Source: UBA6398 sp963644855 (GTDB taxonomy: Bacteria; Bacteroidota; Bacteroidia; Bacteroidales; Bacteroidaceae). Taken from it: a stretch of 59,596 nt of DNA. The notes under the pieces were generated by a model. The model worked only from the letters and a program-made list of their open reading frames with translations, searched no databases and was not told where the DNA came from. The translations under genes were made by a program, and so were the position numbers. Location: contig CAVIQL010000014.1 of assembly GCA_963644855.1 (NCBI GenBank), positions 1 through 59,596 on the forward strand, in the 5' to 3' direction. Positions 1-8,689 of the stretch are shown one piece after another. Position 1 is the first letter of the stretch; each line of letters starts with the position of its first letter.

Positions 1-58
1 ATTTTTTAAATAATGTCCGACCTTTTTTAAAAAATATCGGTTATCGTTTTTACGAAAT
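1..58. repeat. 21-bp word array, locus 1 (cut by window start)
   Basis: Words tccgac (16-21) and tcggtt (37-42) start 21 bp apart, with TTTAAA spacers before and between them and a closing TTTTTACGA (47-55). The left part lies outside the window. It sits upstream of the GH110 promoter. Confidence 0.85.
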
Positions 59-85
59 ACCGAGGATTGTTTGAAAATAAAAATA

Positions 86-93
86 TAACTTTG
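86..93 (+). promoter_or_regulatory. -7 promoter element of the GH110 gene
   Basis: TAACTTTG matches the Bacteroidota -7 consensus TAnnTTTG. It lies about 60 bases before the GTG start, just downstream of the repeat array. No clear -33 TTG at the usual distance. Confidence 0.5.
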
Positions 94-152
94 TTGAAAG
101 TTATATTTCATACGTTTTCCACTGCTTCAAAGAAACTAATATCATCAGAATC

Positions 153-1838
153 GTGAAACATATTTTATTTACAATCATTTCGTTATGGATATCCGTAATC
201 GGATGTCTGGGTCAAACCACAAAACTTATTACCGAATTCGGCGCTATACCGAGCGACGGAAACGATGATGCGGTAGCACTTCGTAAAGCTGCCGAATGGG
301 TAAGAACAACAGAGGGAGCACATCTCATATTTCTGCCAGGAACATATATTTTGCGCGATGCGCAAGCCCTGGCTCTTGAAGACACTGTAATGAATGGGAC
401 ATGGGGACAAGATCCCGAAAAAAAAATGTTTGTACCATACCACAATTATGTAAAAGGGCTTGACTTCAATGGAGCACGCAACGCTACCATCGACGCAGCA
501 GGGGCTACATTATTAATCGATGGCTGGATGGAAGCAATAGAAATAGAGCGCACCGAGAATTTCTGCATCAATGGGCTAACGATAAACTTTGTGCGCAAAC
601 CTATGTCGGAGGGCACAATCACAAACATTGCCGACGATAACTACACAATCTATTTCCACCACCCGAGCAGGGAACTCACGATGGGCACACCCTTTCCGCG
701 CCTAAATATATGGGACAATAGCGTAAACGGACACTATGCCGACTCTCCGGGATTTAACCGAGTTGCAATAGTAGCGCCCAACACCGTAATGTTTTCGGGC
801 AAACTGCCCAAGAGATTGCTCGGAGCTTATGTAGGAGCGCCCCACACATTTCACTATCGCCCTGCAATCTTCATACACGAAAGCAAAAATACCACACTAA
901 ACGATGTAACGATAAACGCAAACTGCGGAATGGGAATTGTAGGGTTTCACACCAACACCGTAACAATGAATCGTCTGCACGTAGTTCCTGCTCAGGGAAT
1001 GAGATGGAGCACAAACACAGATGCCACGCATTTTGCTTCGTGCGAAGGCACTCTCTCGTTCGACAGATGCACCTTCTGTGGAGAGGGAGACGATGCTACA
1101 AATATTCATGGCTATTATCATGACATAACATCGGTTAACGGCTGCAATGCAACGCTTGAATTAAAAGCGCCAACGTTCACCCATGCACAACTAAGCGACG
1201 TGCCGCGCATAGGAGACGAGATGACATTGGTGAGAATCAAGAACCTCGAGCCCGTAGCAACACTACACGTAAAAGCCGTTACACATAAAGAAAAGACAAT
1301 ACCTTTTGATGTAACTTTCGACCGCGCATTGCCAACCAACTTCAAGGAGTATTATTTGATAAACTCCACACTTATGCCGAAAGTAAGGTTTGAAAATTGT
1401 CTTGACTGGGGACATATGGCGCGCGGAGTGCTAATCAAAACCACAGCCGGCACCGTGATTCGCAACAATACGTTCGTAGGAATGAATCTTGCCGCTATTG
1501 CACTCAGCAGTGAAGCAAATTGGAAAGAGGGGTGGCATAGTCGCAATGTAGAGATAAGCGGCAACAAAATCATTAACTGCGGAACTTCGGGCATATACAA
1601 TGGTGCGGGAATTGATATCGACATTGTGGCCGAAGAAGTGGGCAACGTAAAACTTCATGAAAACATTGTGATTGAAAACAACGAGATAGTTTCCGCCACA
1701 GGCAGTGAATGCGGCATACAGGTGCACAACGCGAAGAAAGTAAAAATAAAAGGGAACACTATACGCGGCTGTAAAAAAGAAGTGATAGCCGAAAACGCCG
1801 ACATTCAGGGCTTCAACGCATCAGCTACCGCCCAGTAA
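153..1838 (+). CDS. GH110 family alpha-1,3-galactosidase, secreted
   Basis: Probable exo-alpha-galactosidase of glycoside hydrolase family 110, which removes terminal alpha-1,3-linked galactose from blood-group-B-like or linear glycans. It starts at a GTG and begins with a 20-residue hydrophobic signal peptide (MKHILFTI...CLG then Q), so it is exported. The rest (561 aa total) has the short alternating strands and repeated Asn/Ile/Gly pattern of a right-handed parallel beta-helix. The conserved acidic stretch GEGDDATNIHG lies near residues 309-319, as in GH110 proteins. It stands alone with its own promoter and a strong terminator. With GH31 and GH84 in the same window it points to growth on host or mucin glycans. 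A generic pectate-lyase-like beta-helix protein is the alternative. The family call is from motif memory, not a search. Confidence 0.75.
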   Translation: MKHILFTIISLWISVIGCLGQTTKLITEFGAIPSDGNDDAVALRKAAEWVRTTEGAHLIFLPGTYILRDAQALALEDTVMNGTWGQDPEKKMFVPYHNYVKGLDFNGARNATIDAAGATLLIDGWMEAIEIERTENFCINGLTINFVRKPMSEGTITNIADDNYTIYFHHPSRELTMGTPFPRLNIWDNSVNGHYADSPGFNRVAIVAPNTVMFSGKLPKRLLGAYVGAPHTFHYRPAIFIHESKNTTLNDVTINANCGMGIVGFHTNTVTMNRLHVVPAQGMRWSTNTDATHFASCEGTLSFDRCTFCGEGDDATNIHGYYHDITSVNGCNATLELKAPTFTHAQLSDVPRIGDEMTLVRIKNLEPVATLHVKAVTHKEKTIPFDVTFDRALPTNFKEYYLINSTLMPKVRFENCLDWGHMARGVLIKTTAGTVIRNNTFVGMNLAAIALSSEANWKEGWHSRNVEISGNKIINCGTSGIYNGAGIDIDIVAEEVGNVKLHENIVIENNEIVSATGSECGIQVHNAKKVKIKGNTIRGCKKEVIAENADIQGFNASATAQ

Positions 1839-1876
1839 ATTATTTGCAAAGAAATCAATCAAACACAGACTATAAC

Positions 1877-1920
1877 AAAAGACGCATCTATGGATTTTTC
1901 AAGATGCGTCTTTTGTTTTT
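1877..1920 (+). terminator. Rho-independent terminator after GH110 gene
   Basis: A 13-bp stem, AAAAGACGCATCT (1877-1889) with AGATGCGTCTTTT (1902-1914), followed by TTTTGTTTTT. Confidence 0.85.
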
Positions 1921-1993
1921 CAACCACTACCCCCCCGTTGACAAAACCTTGTAGGCATCAGAATAATTCCAACAACCATTATTAAAAAACAAC

Positions 1994-2082
1994 GTCTGAC
2001 ATCGTAAAAATTCCAAGGCATCTAATTTAAACTCCGCCACATCTAATTCAGATTAGGTCGGACCTCGTTTTTTACGAAATAC
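1994..2082. repeat. 21-bp word array, locus 2 (TTCCAAGG type)
   Basis: Words tctgac (1995), aggcat (2016), ccacat (2037) and tcggac (2058) start exactly 21 bp apart. Spacers are TCGTAAAAA, TTTAAA, the altered TTCAGA, and a closing TTTTTTACGA. The rest of the 1839-2240 gap holds only the terminator before and the ftsB-like promoter after. Confidence 0.85.
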
Positions 2083-2207
2083 TATATATTATCAAAACCA
2101 ACCCAAGCTATAACTCCACTAAGCAATTATGCCCTATGAAAGTTTGCAAGCATACTGATGTCAACATATAACTTGGTGTAAATGGCGGGAAAATGAAAAG
2201 TTATTGC

Positions 2208-2215
2208 TAATTTTG
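2208..2215 (+). promoter_or_regulatory. -7 promoter element of the long ftsB-to-ampG run
   Basis: TAATTTTG followed by C fits TAnnTTTG. It is about 26 bases before the ATG at 2241 and is the only clear promoter seen for the ten-gene run to 11354. Confidence 0.55.
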
Positions 2216-2240
2216 CAAGTAAAACAAAATTCATGCAGTT

Positions 2241-2570
2241 ATGAACAAGGCAAGAGTTACCGGTAATTGGCTGCTTAGCCACAAATGCATTATATTCATA
2301 GTGTTTTTTGTGGTGGAAATTGCGTTTTTAGACCACAATAGTTTGATTTTACGCTATCGTTTTCATAAGCAGAAATCTGAATTGTCTGCCGAATTGCAAA
2401 GATATCGGCAAATCAGCACCAACGCCAACAAACAATTAAAGGCATTGGAAGAAGACCCTGCCGCAATAGAAAAAATTGCACGGGAACGCTATTTTATGAA
2501 AGCCGCCGACGAAGATATTTATATTGTGGAATATCCCGAAGACGGTTTGAAAAATTCTGTTGCAGAATGA
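2241..2570 (+). CDS. FtsB/DivIC-like septum formation initiator protein
   Basis: A 109-residue bitopic protein of the FtsB/DivIC family, which links FtsL and FtsQ in the divisome. A short cytoplasmic N-terminus is followed by one membrane segment (about residues 13-33), a coiled coil (about 38-75) and the conserved patch ARERYFMKAADEDIYIVEY typical of Bacteroidota members. The ATG at 2241 follows a -7 element by 26 bases. The stop overlaps the next gene as ATGA, so the two are translationally coupled. It opens a ten-gene run that includes ffh. Family assignment is fairly safe; exact orthology to E. coli FtsB is not, so no symbol is given. Confidence 0.85.
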   Translation: MNKARVTGNWLLSHKCIIFIVFFVVEIAFLDHNSLILRYRFHKQKSELSAELQRYRQISTNANKQLKALEEDPAAIEKIARERYFMKAADEDIYIVEYPEDGLKNSVAE

Positions 2571-2956
2571 GGAAGCTAAACAAACTCGAAATACTTATAT
2601 ACGATGCGGGAGCAGTGATAATGTTGCTTAGCCTTGTGTTGCTTTCAACACCTCTCCGTAACATCATACCATATATATATGGAATTGGAGCCGCAATGTT
2701 TTTCGCCATGCAGCTTAAAGCACAATCTAATAGTTCAAGCATTGTTGTGCGTAGGCTTAAAAGACAACAAGCACTCGGAGCCCTGCTTCTACTACTCGCT
2801 TCTGTAACATTGTGGACTGAAGTAAACCACGTGTGGCCGCTACGCCACAACGAATGGATTGTTGTAGTTACAATCGGAGCCTGGATGGAACTCTACACAG
2901 CGTTTCGCATTCCAAAGGAATTAGAAAAGGAGGAAAAGAGAAATGATAACAAATGA
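2567..2956 (+). CDS. Small membrane protein, unknown function
   Basis: A 129-residue integral membrane protein with about four hydrophobic segments (near residues 14-28, 32-48, 69-85 and 97-113) and a charged C-terminal tail (EKEEKRNDNK). I do not recognise a catalytic or binding motif. It overlaps the ftsB-like gene by four bases (ATGA) and overlaps queC by 14 bases, so it is embedded in the operon. Its place right after the divisome gene suggests an envelope role, but that is inference only. Confidence 0.75.
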   Translation: MRKLNKLEILIYDAGAVIMLLSLVLLSTPLRNIIPYIYGIGAAMFFAMQLKAQSNSSSIVVRRLKRQQALGALLLLLASVTLWTEVNHVWPLRHNEWIVVVTIGAWMELYTAFRIPKELEKEEKRNDNK

Positions 2957-3623
2957 CGATAAAGCATTAGTAGTACTCAGTGGCGGGCAAGACTCTACCA
3001 CATGCTTGTTTTGGGCAAAAAAACACTTCAAAGAAGTAAAAGCAGTAACGTTCTCGTATGGGCAACACCATATTTCAGAAATAAAAGCTGCCGAAAAAAT
3101 AGCCGGAATAGCCAGTGTGGAATGGAAACTGATGGACGTGCCATTGATAGGAACGCTCGGAAAAAATTCGCTTACATGCGATATAAAAATGGATACCGAC
3201 AAGCCAGCCGGCGGACCGCCCAATACTTTTGTTCCCGGACGAAACCTTTTCTTCCTAAGCATCGCCGCAGTATATGCACGCGAACAAGGCATACGACATT
3301 TGGTTACAGGAGTGGGACAAACCGATTTCAGCGGATATCCCGACTGTAGAGACACATTCATACGCAGCCTTAACGTTACACTAAACCTCGCGCTCGAAGA
3401 ACAATTCGTTATCCACACACCACTAATGTGGGTAGATAAAGAAGAAACCTGGGCTATGGCCGACGAGTTGGGAGTGCTCGACATTGTAAAGGACAATACC
3501 GTAACTTGCTACAATGGTGTGGCCGGAGATGGCTGTGGAAATTGTCCGGCATGCAAACTACGCAAGCACGGACTCGACAGTTATTTGAAACACAAAGCAG
3601 AAGGACTCTATGGAAAGAAGTAA
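2943..3623 (+). CDS. queC: 7-cyano-7-deazaguanine synthase QueC
   Basis: Converts 7-carboxy-7-deazaguanine to preQ0 with ATP and ammonia, a step in queuosine tRNA modification. The 226-residue protein shows the PP-loop SGGQDSTT at residues 13-20. It also has the C-terminal zinc site: Cys189, Cys198, Cys201 and Cys204, the last three in CGNCPAC. The start overlaps the preceding membrane protein by 14 bases, and the stop overlaps queF by 14 bases, so queC and queF are coupled and catalyse successive steps. No preQ1 riboswitch is visible nearby, as expected for an internal operon position. The identification is secure. Confidence 0.97.
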   Translation: MITNDDKALVVLSGGQDSTTCLFWAKKHFKEVKAVTFSYGQHHISEIKAAEKIAGIASVEWKLMDVPLIGTLGKNSLTCDIKMDTDKPAGGPPNTFVPGRNLFFLSIAAVYAREQGIRHLVTGVGQTDFSGYPDCRDTFIRSLNVTLNLALEEQFVIHTPLMWVDKEETWAMADELGVLDIVKDNTVTCYNGVAGDGCGNCPACKLRKHGLDSYLKHKAEGLYGKK

Positions 3624-4071
3624 CGACCATTTGAAAGCCCTTGGCAACAAAACAAAATACTCCATGGACTATGCGCCCGAGGTGCTCGAAACTTTTGAAA
3701 ACAAGCACCAAGGCAACGACTATTGGGTGAGATTTAATTGTCCCGAATTTACAAGTCTCTGCCCCATTACTGGTCAACCCGATTTCGCAGAAATTCGCAT
3801 AGAATACATACCCGATGTAAAAATGGTGGAAAGCAAAAGTCTCAAACTCTATCTTTTCAGTTTCAGAAACCATGGAGATTTCCACGAAGACTGCGTGAAT
3901 ATAATCATGAAGGACCTTGTGAAACTCATGAACCCCAAATATATTGAAGTAGAAGGACTGTTCACCCCCCGAGGAGGCATAAGCATTTATCCTTATGCCA
4001 ACTACGGACGACCAGGTACGAAATACGAAACGCTCGCAGAGCATAGAATGAACTATCACGACTTGAAGTAA
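3610..4071 (+). CDS. queF: NADPH-dependent 7-cyano-7-deazaguanine reductase QueF
   Basis: Reduces the nitrile of preQ0 to the amine preQ1, which is then inserted into tRNA. The protein is 153 residues, the short unimodular form. It carries the nucleophile Cys51 in LCPITGQPDF and the family motif FRNHGDFHED. It overlaps queC by 14 bases, and the two catalyse consecutive reactions. Other queuosine genes (queD, queE, tgt, queA) are not in this window. The identification is secure. Confidence 0.97.
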   Translation: MERSNDHLKALGNKTKYSMDYAPEVLETFENKHQGNDYWVRFNCPEFTSLCPITGQPDFAEIRIEYIPDVKMVESKSLKLYLFSFRNHGDFHEDCVNIIMKDLVKLMNPKYIEVEGLFTPRGGISIYPYANYGRPGTKYETLAEHRMNYHDLK

Positions 4072-4096
4072 AAAAAGTAGACAACAGAAGACAAAT

Positions 4097-5422
4097 ATGT
4101 TTGAAAATCTAACAGACCGCCTTGAACGTTCGTTCAAAGTACTTAAAGGCGAAGGCAAGATAACCGAAATAAATGTGGCCGAAACTCTTAAAGAGGTAAG
4201 AAGGTCGCTTCTCGACGCCGATGTAAACTACAAGGTAGCAAAATCATTTACCGACACCGTAAAACAAAAGGCTCTCGGCATGGACGTACTCACCAGTGTG
4301 AAGCCGGGACAACTTATGGTAAAACTTGTGCACGATGAATTGGCACGGTTAATGGGCGGAGAAACGGCAGAACTCGTACTCGAAGGTCGCCCGGCGATAA
4401 TTCTTATGTCGGGATTGCAAGGTTCGGGTAAAACAACCTTTTCGGCAAAACTTGCGAACTGGCAAAAGCAAAAGAAAAACCGCAAGCCTATGCTTGTAGC
4501 CTGTGATGTTTATCGTCCTGCGGCTATAGAGCAGCTCAAAGTGCTTGGTGAACAAATAGGAGTGCCTGTTTATAGCGAACCCGACTCGAAAGATCCTGTA
4601 CAAATCGCACAAAATGCAATTAAAGAGGCGAAGACCAAGGAATACAACCTCGTAATTATCGACACAGCCGGTCGTTTGGCAATTGACGAACAGATGATGA
4701 ACGAGATTTCTGCCATCAAAAATGCAGTAAATCCCGATGAAACATTGTTTGTTGTTGACTCTATGACTGGTCAAGACGCTGTAAATACTGCGAAAGAGTT
4801 TAACGAGCGTTTGGACTACAATGGTGTGGTACTCACAAAGCTTGACGGTGATACAAGAGGCGGTGCTGCGCTTTCAATACGCACTGTGGTTGACAAACCT
4901 ATCAAGTTTGTTGGAACAGGAGAGAAGATGGAAGCACTTGATGTGTTCCACCCCATGCGAATGGCCGATCGTATTCTTGGCATGGGCGACATTGTTTCGC
5001 TTGTTGAGCGTGCACAGGAACAATACGACGAGAAAAAAGCGCGCCAACTGCAAAAGAAAATTGCCAAGAACAAATTTGATTTCAATGATTTCCTTGACCA
5101 AATCGCCCAAATCAAGAAAATGGGAAACATCAAGGATTTAGTTTCAATGATTCCCGGGCTTGGTAAAGCCGTTAAAGATATAGATATCGATGACAATGCT
5201 TTCAAGAGCATCGAGGCTATTATTCATTCGATGACTCCGTATGAAAGAGAAAATCCAGAAATCATCGACGGAAGCCGCAGACGCCGCATTGCAGCAGGCT
5301 CGGGCACTGATTTAAACGAGGTAAACCGTCTTTTGAAGCAGTTTGACCAAACGCGCAAGATGATGCACCAAATGTCGAGCGGACGCATGCAGCAAATGAT
5401 GGCTAAGATGAAAAGAAGATAA
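4097..5422 (+). CDS. ffh: Signal recognition particle protein Ffh (SRP54)
   Basis: GTPase of the bacterial signal recognition particle. It binds 4.5S RNA and signal peptides and delivers ribosomes to FtsY at the membrane. The 441-residue protein has an N-terminal four-helix bundle, then the G domain with GLQGSGKT near residues 106-113, DTAGRL near 189, and TKLDGDTRGGAA. A methionine-rich M domain ends in MMHQMSSGRMQQMMAKMKRR. The ATG at 4097 lies 25 bases after queF, and folD follows after 29 bases. Length and motifs are normal for the family. Confidence 0.98.
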   Translation: MFENLTDRLERSFKVLKGEGKITEINVAETLKEVRRSLLDADVNYKVAKSFTDTVKQKALGMDVLTSVKPGQLMVKLVHDELARLMGGETAELVLEGRPAIILMSGLQGSGKTTFSAKLANWQKQKKNRKPMLVACDVYRPAAIEQLKVLGEQIGVPVYSEPDSKDPVQIAQNAIKEAKTKEYNLVIIDTAGRLAIDEQMMNEISAIKNAVNPDETLFVVDSMTGQDAVNTAKEFNERLDYNGVVLTKLDGDTRGGAALSIRTVVDKPIKFVGTGEKMEALDVFHPMRMADRILGMGDIVSLVERAQEQYDEKKARQLQKKIAKNKFDFNDFLDQIAQIKKMGNIKDLVSMIPGLGKAVKDIDIDDNAFKSIEAIIHSMTPYERENPEIIDGSRRRRIAAGSGTDLNEVNRLLKQFDQTRKMMHQMSSGRMQQMMAKMKRR

Positions 5423-5451
5423 AAATCACGATACAACAACATAAGGAGAAT

Positions 5452-6330
5452 ATGCAACTAATTGATGGAAAGCAGACTGCTGCTCAGATAAAGGCAGAAA
5501 TTGCAAAGGAAGTTGAAAATCTTGTAGCCAGTGGCGCACGACGTCCGTGTTTGGCAGCTATTTTGGTGGGGCACGACGGAGGTAGCGAAACCTATGTGGC
5601 TAATAAGGTAAAGGCATGCGAAGTGTGTGGCTTCAAGTCAATATTAGTGAGATACGAAGACACAGTAAGCGAGGACGAACTCCTTGGCAAAGTGCGCGAA
5701 CTCAACCAAGACGAGGGCGTTGACGGAATTATTGTACAATTGCCTTTGCCTAAACATATTTCAGAGCAAAAAGTTATCGAAACAATCGACTATCACAAAG
5801 ACGTTGATGGTTTCCACCCAATAAATGTTGGTCGCATGGCAATCGGTCTCCCTTCGTTTGTATCGGCAACGCCCAAGGGTATTTTAGAACTTTTGAAGCG
5901 TTACAACATTGAAACTTCTGGTAAAACTTGTGTGGTACTCGGACGCAGCAATATTGTAGGAAAACCAATGGCGCAGCTTATGATGCAGAAAAACAACGGC
6001 GATTCCACTGTTATTGTCTGCCACAGTCATACCAAAGACATTAAATCGTTCTGCCTTCAAGCCGATATTATAATTGCAGCCCTTGGTCATCCCGATTTTG
6101 TAAAAGCCGATATGGTAAAACCTGGTGCTGTGATTATCGACGTAGGTACAACGCGTGTTCCAGATGCTACCAAGAAAAAAGGATTCCGCTTAAACGGCGA
6201 TGTGAAGTTTGACGAAGTTTCTCCGCTATGCTCTTACATCTCTCCCGTTCCTGGTGGTGTAGGTCCTATGACCATATGTTCGCTTATGCAAAACACTCTG
6301 CTTGCAGCCACCCATAAACTTTACGAATAA
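5452..6330 (+). CDS. folD: Bifunctional methylenetetrahydrofolate dehydrogenase / cyclohydrolase FolD
   Basis: Interconverts 5,10-methylene-, methenyl- and 10-formyl-tetrahydrofolate with NADP, feeding purine and formyl-Met synthesis in the cytoplasm. The 292-residue protein carries YVANKVKACE with the catalytic lysine, the folate motif QLPLPKHI, the Rossmann motif GRSNIVGKPMA and the C-terminal PVPGGVGPMT. A purine-rich AAGGAGAAT lies just before the ATG at 5452. The next gene starts five bases after its stop, so it belongs to the same run. Nothing unusual is seen. Confidence 0.97.
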   Translation: MQLIDGKQTAAQIKAEIAKEVENLVASGARRPCLAAILVGHDGGSETYVANKVKACEVCGFKSILVRYEDTVSEDELLGKVRELNQDEGVDGIIVQLPLPKHISEQKVIETIDYHKDVDGFHPINVGRMAIGLPSFVSATPKGILELLKRYNIETSGKTCVVLGRSNIVGKPMAQLMMQKNNGDSTVIVCHSHTKDIKSFCLQADIIIAALGHPDFVKADMVKPGAVIIDVGTTRVPDATKKKGFRLNGDVKFDEVSPLCSYISPVPGGVGPMTICSLMQNTLLAATHKLYE

Positions 6331-6335
6331 ACATA

Positions 6336-7745
6336 ATGGATATCGAAAAAATAATATCGGTTTTTGTTGAAAAAAGAAGGGACCTTTTTAAAAAAACATC
6401 CGGTATTGTAAAAACACTTCCCAAGAATGTAAAGCCGGAATCTATTTCGGCTTTAAAATATATAGCTTCCCACTGCGACACACCGGCTGTGATGTTCTCG
6501 GCAAAGCCTGAATTATTGCGCTTTACGCCTGAAACAATCACTCGTCTCTACAATGCGATGAACGATGCCGAGGCTTTGATAGCTTTCTGCGACTATAACG
6601 ACGAACATGAGGACGGCAGTATCACTGCTCACCCTTTGAACGACTACAGTGACGGATCAGTAAGCGATAGTTTCGAAATGGGCAAAGCTTTTATCGCATC
6701 GGTTAAGGCTATAAAAGAATTTGTTGCCGAAAATCCCAAACCATATTCTTTTGCAGGAGTGTATGCTTTCCGTCTTTGGGCGAGCCGTAAAGGCAAAATC
6801 CTACACGTAGCAGAAAATCTTTATACTGCAGTACAGGAAGACAAACGTAAAAGCGGACAAAAGCAATTTGATTATCTCGATCCCCAACTCCATCGCCGCC
6901 AAAAAGAGATGGAAACGGCTTTCACCCAATATCTTAAAGACATAAACGCATATATTTCTCCCACTCAGATAAAGCCGGTGGATTTTGCAAAAGACGGAGG
7001 ATTTGAAAACGAAGCATCAGTAGTTATTCCCGTGAGAAATCGCGCGCGCACCATAGCCGATGCTGTAAACAGCGCACTCTCGCAAGAAACAAACTTTAAG
7101 TTCAACGTCATCGTGGTAGACAATCACTCCACAGATGGAACTACCGATATCCTTGCCCAACTTTCAAAAGAAAATTCCAATTTGGTGCACATCATTCCCG
7201 AACGCACCGACTTGGGAATCGGAGGCTGTTGGCAACTTGCCGCAGACGATAAACGTTGCGGGCGTTTTGCAGTGCAACTCGACAGCGACGACATTTATTC
7301 CGACACCCACACGCTCGCCAAGATAGTGAGCCGTTTCCACCGCACCCATGCAGCAATGGTTATAGGCAGCTATTGTCTTGTGGATTTCAAGCTAAATACC
7401 CTTCCCCCTGGAGTAATAGACCATCGCGAATGGACTTCAGCCAACGGACGAAACAATGCGTTACGCATCAACGGGCTCGGAGCACCACGCGCATTCTATA
7501 CGCCAATGCTTCGCGAGGTTGGTTTTCCAAATACATCATATGGCGAAGACTATGCTGTAGGTCTTGCATTCTCGCGCGAGCACTATCTTTCGCGCATATA
7601 CGACGTGCTCTATCTCTGCCGCCGATGGGAAGACAATTCCGACGCAGCCCTTTCACAGGAAAAGACAAACAAAAACAACGCATACAAAGACAGTCTGCGC
7701 GCTGCCGAGATTTCGGCACGACAAAAACTCAATGCAAAACAATGA
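6336..7745 (+). CDS. Family 2 glycosyltransferase with N-terminal extension
   Basis: The C-terminal half is a GT-A fold glycosyltransferase. ASVVIPVRNRARTI starts near residue 227, VVDNHSTDGTT follows, and the metal-binding DSDD lies near 316-319. It should transfer a sugar from a nucleotide donor, but the acceptor is unknown. The first 220 residues are an extension I do not recognise, rich in Lys and Asp/Glu and lacking a signal peptide or membrane segments, so the protein is probably cytoplasmic. It starts five bases after folD and overlaps the next gene as ATGA. It leads a four-gene block with a HIT-like protein, a SpoIID protein and an AmpG-like transporter. Confidence 0.8.
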   Translation: MDIEKIISVFVEKRRDLFKKTSGIVKTLPKNVKPESISALKYIASHCDTPAVMFSAKPELLRFTPETITRLYNAMNDAEALIAFCDYNDEHEDGSITAHPLNDYSDGSVSDSFEMGKAFIASVKAIKEFVAENPKPYSFAGVYAFRLWASRKGKILHVAENLYTAVQEDKRKSGQKQFDYLDPQLHRRQKEMETAFTQYLKDINAYISPTQIKPVDFAKDGGFENEASVVIPVRNRARTIADAVNSALSQETNFKFNVIVVDNHSTDGTTDILAQLSKENSNLVHIIPERTDLGIGGCWQLAADDKRCGRFAVQLDSDDIYSDTHTLAKIVSRFHRTHAAMVIGSYCLVDFKLNTLPPGVIDHREWTSANGRNNALRINGLGAPRAFYTPMLREVGFPNTSYGEDYAVGLAFSREHYLSRIYDVLYLCRRWEDNSDAALSQEKTNKNNAYKDSLRAAEISARQKLNAKQ

Positions 7746-8680
7746 GCGCAAATTTTCCTTCACGCGAAGAAGTAGAAGCGTTTTTTGGCTACCAACTCGA
7801 ACGCTGGGACGACGCACGTGAACGTTTCAACGGCTTAAAAAGCGTAGAAACAAAAGCACTTAGCATTGGCAACACTATAATCAACGCACAATTCAACCCA
7901 TCGCGCATCGTTTCAACGGGGGCTAAGATCGACAAAGCCACAATAGCAAAACGAGCATGTTTCTTGTGTGCAAAAAATCGTCCCGCAGTGCAGACAATGC
8001 TACCCGCTTTCAACGGAGAATTTCAAGTATTGATAAATCCCTTTCCAATAATATCCGGGCATCTCGTGATTGCTGCCGCCGAACATACGGAACAGAGATT
8101 ACAACAACACTATAAGCAACTCGCAGAAATAGCAGAAACAATGCCGGGATACCTCGTTTTATACAACGGGTCCAAATGTGGAGCTTCTGCACCCGATCAT
8201 CTACATTTTCAAGCAGGAAAACGCGGAGCAATACCCATAGAACGTGATTGGACAAACCATTACGCACAAAAATTACAGCCATTGAATTTTGCCCAAGGCG
8301 TATATCTCGTGAAAGACTTCGCATGTCCGGCAATCGCTATCGTAGCAGAAAACATTAACGACAGCACAAGGATTTTTGAAGCCCTATACAAAAAACTCCA
8401 AACACGCAGTTCGGACGAAGAATATCCTGTAAACGTACTTGCGTGGAAAGAAAACGCTCAAATAATAACAATTGTGATGCTACGCAGCAAGCACCGTCCC
8501 GATTGCTATTTCTATGAAAACGAAAGGCAAATGCTTATAAGTCCCGGCTCAGTAGATATGGGCGGATTACTTATTACTCCACGTAAAAAAGATTTCGACA
8601 CTCTGACTCCCGACAAAGCATTCTCAATTCTGCGTGAAGTTACACTGAGCGAAGAACAAACCATAGAATTACTGAAATAA
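7742..8680 (+). CDS. DUF4922 protein, HIT-like nucleotidyltransferase/phosphorylase
   Basis: A 312-residue cytoplasmic protein of the DUF4922 group, related to HIT-superfamily nucleotide phosphorylases such as Ap4A or GDP-glucose phosphorylases. The key evidence is GASAPDHLHFQA with His153, His155 and Gln157, the H-x-H-x-Q catalytic signature, plus a CFLC pair near residues 75-78. I chose the ATG at 7742 because it makes an ATGA overlap with the glycosyltransferase stop and the protein aligns naturally from MSANFPSREE. Such an enzyme may split a sugar nucleotide or dinucleotide. The substrate is unknown, and the glycosyltransferase next door makes a nucleotide sugar plausible. Confidence 0.75.
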   Translation: MSANFPSREEVEAFFGYQLERWDDARERFNGLKSVETKALSIGNTIINAQFNPSRIVSTGAKIDKATIAKRACFLCAKNRPAVQTMLPAFNGEFQVLINPFPIISGHLVIAAAEHTEQRLQQHYKQLAEIAETMPGYLVLYNGSKCGASAPDHLHFQAGKRGAIPIERDWTNHYAQKLQPLNFAQGVYLVKDFACPAIAIVAENINDSTRIFEALYKKLQTRSSDEEYPVNVLAWKENAQIITIVMLRSKHRPDCYFYENERQMLISPGSVDMGGLLITPRKKDFDTLTPDKAFSILREVTLSEEQTIELLK

Positions 8681-8689
8681 CCGACAATC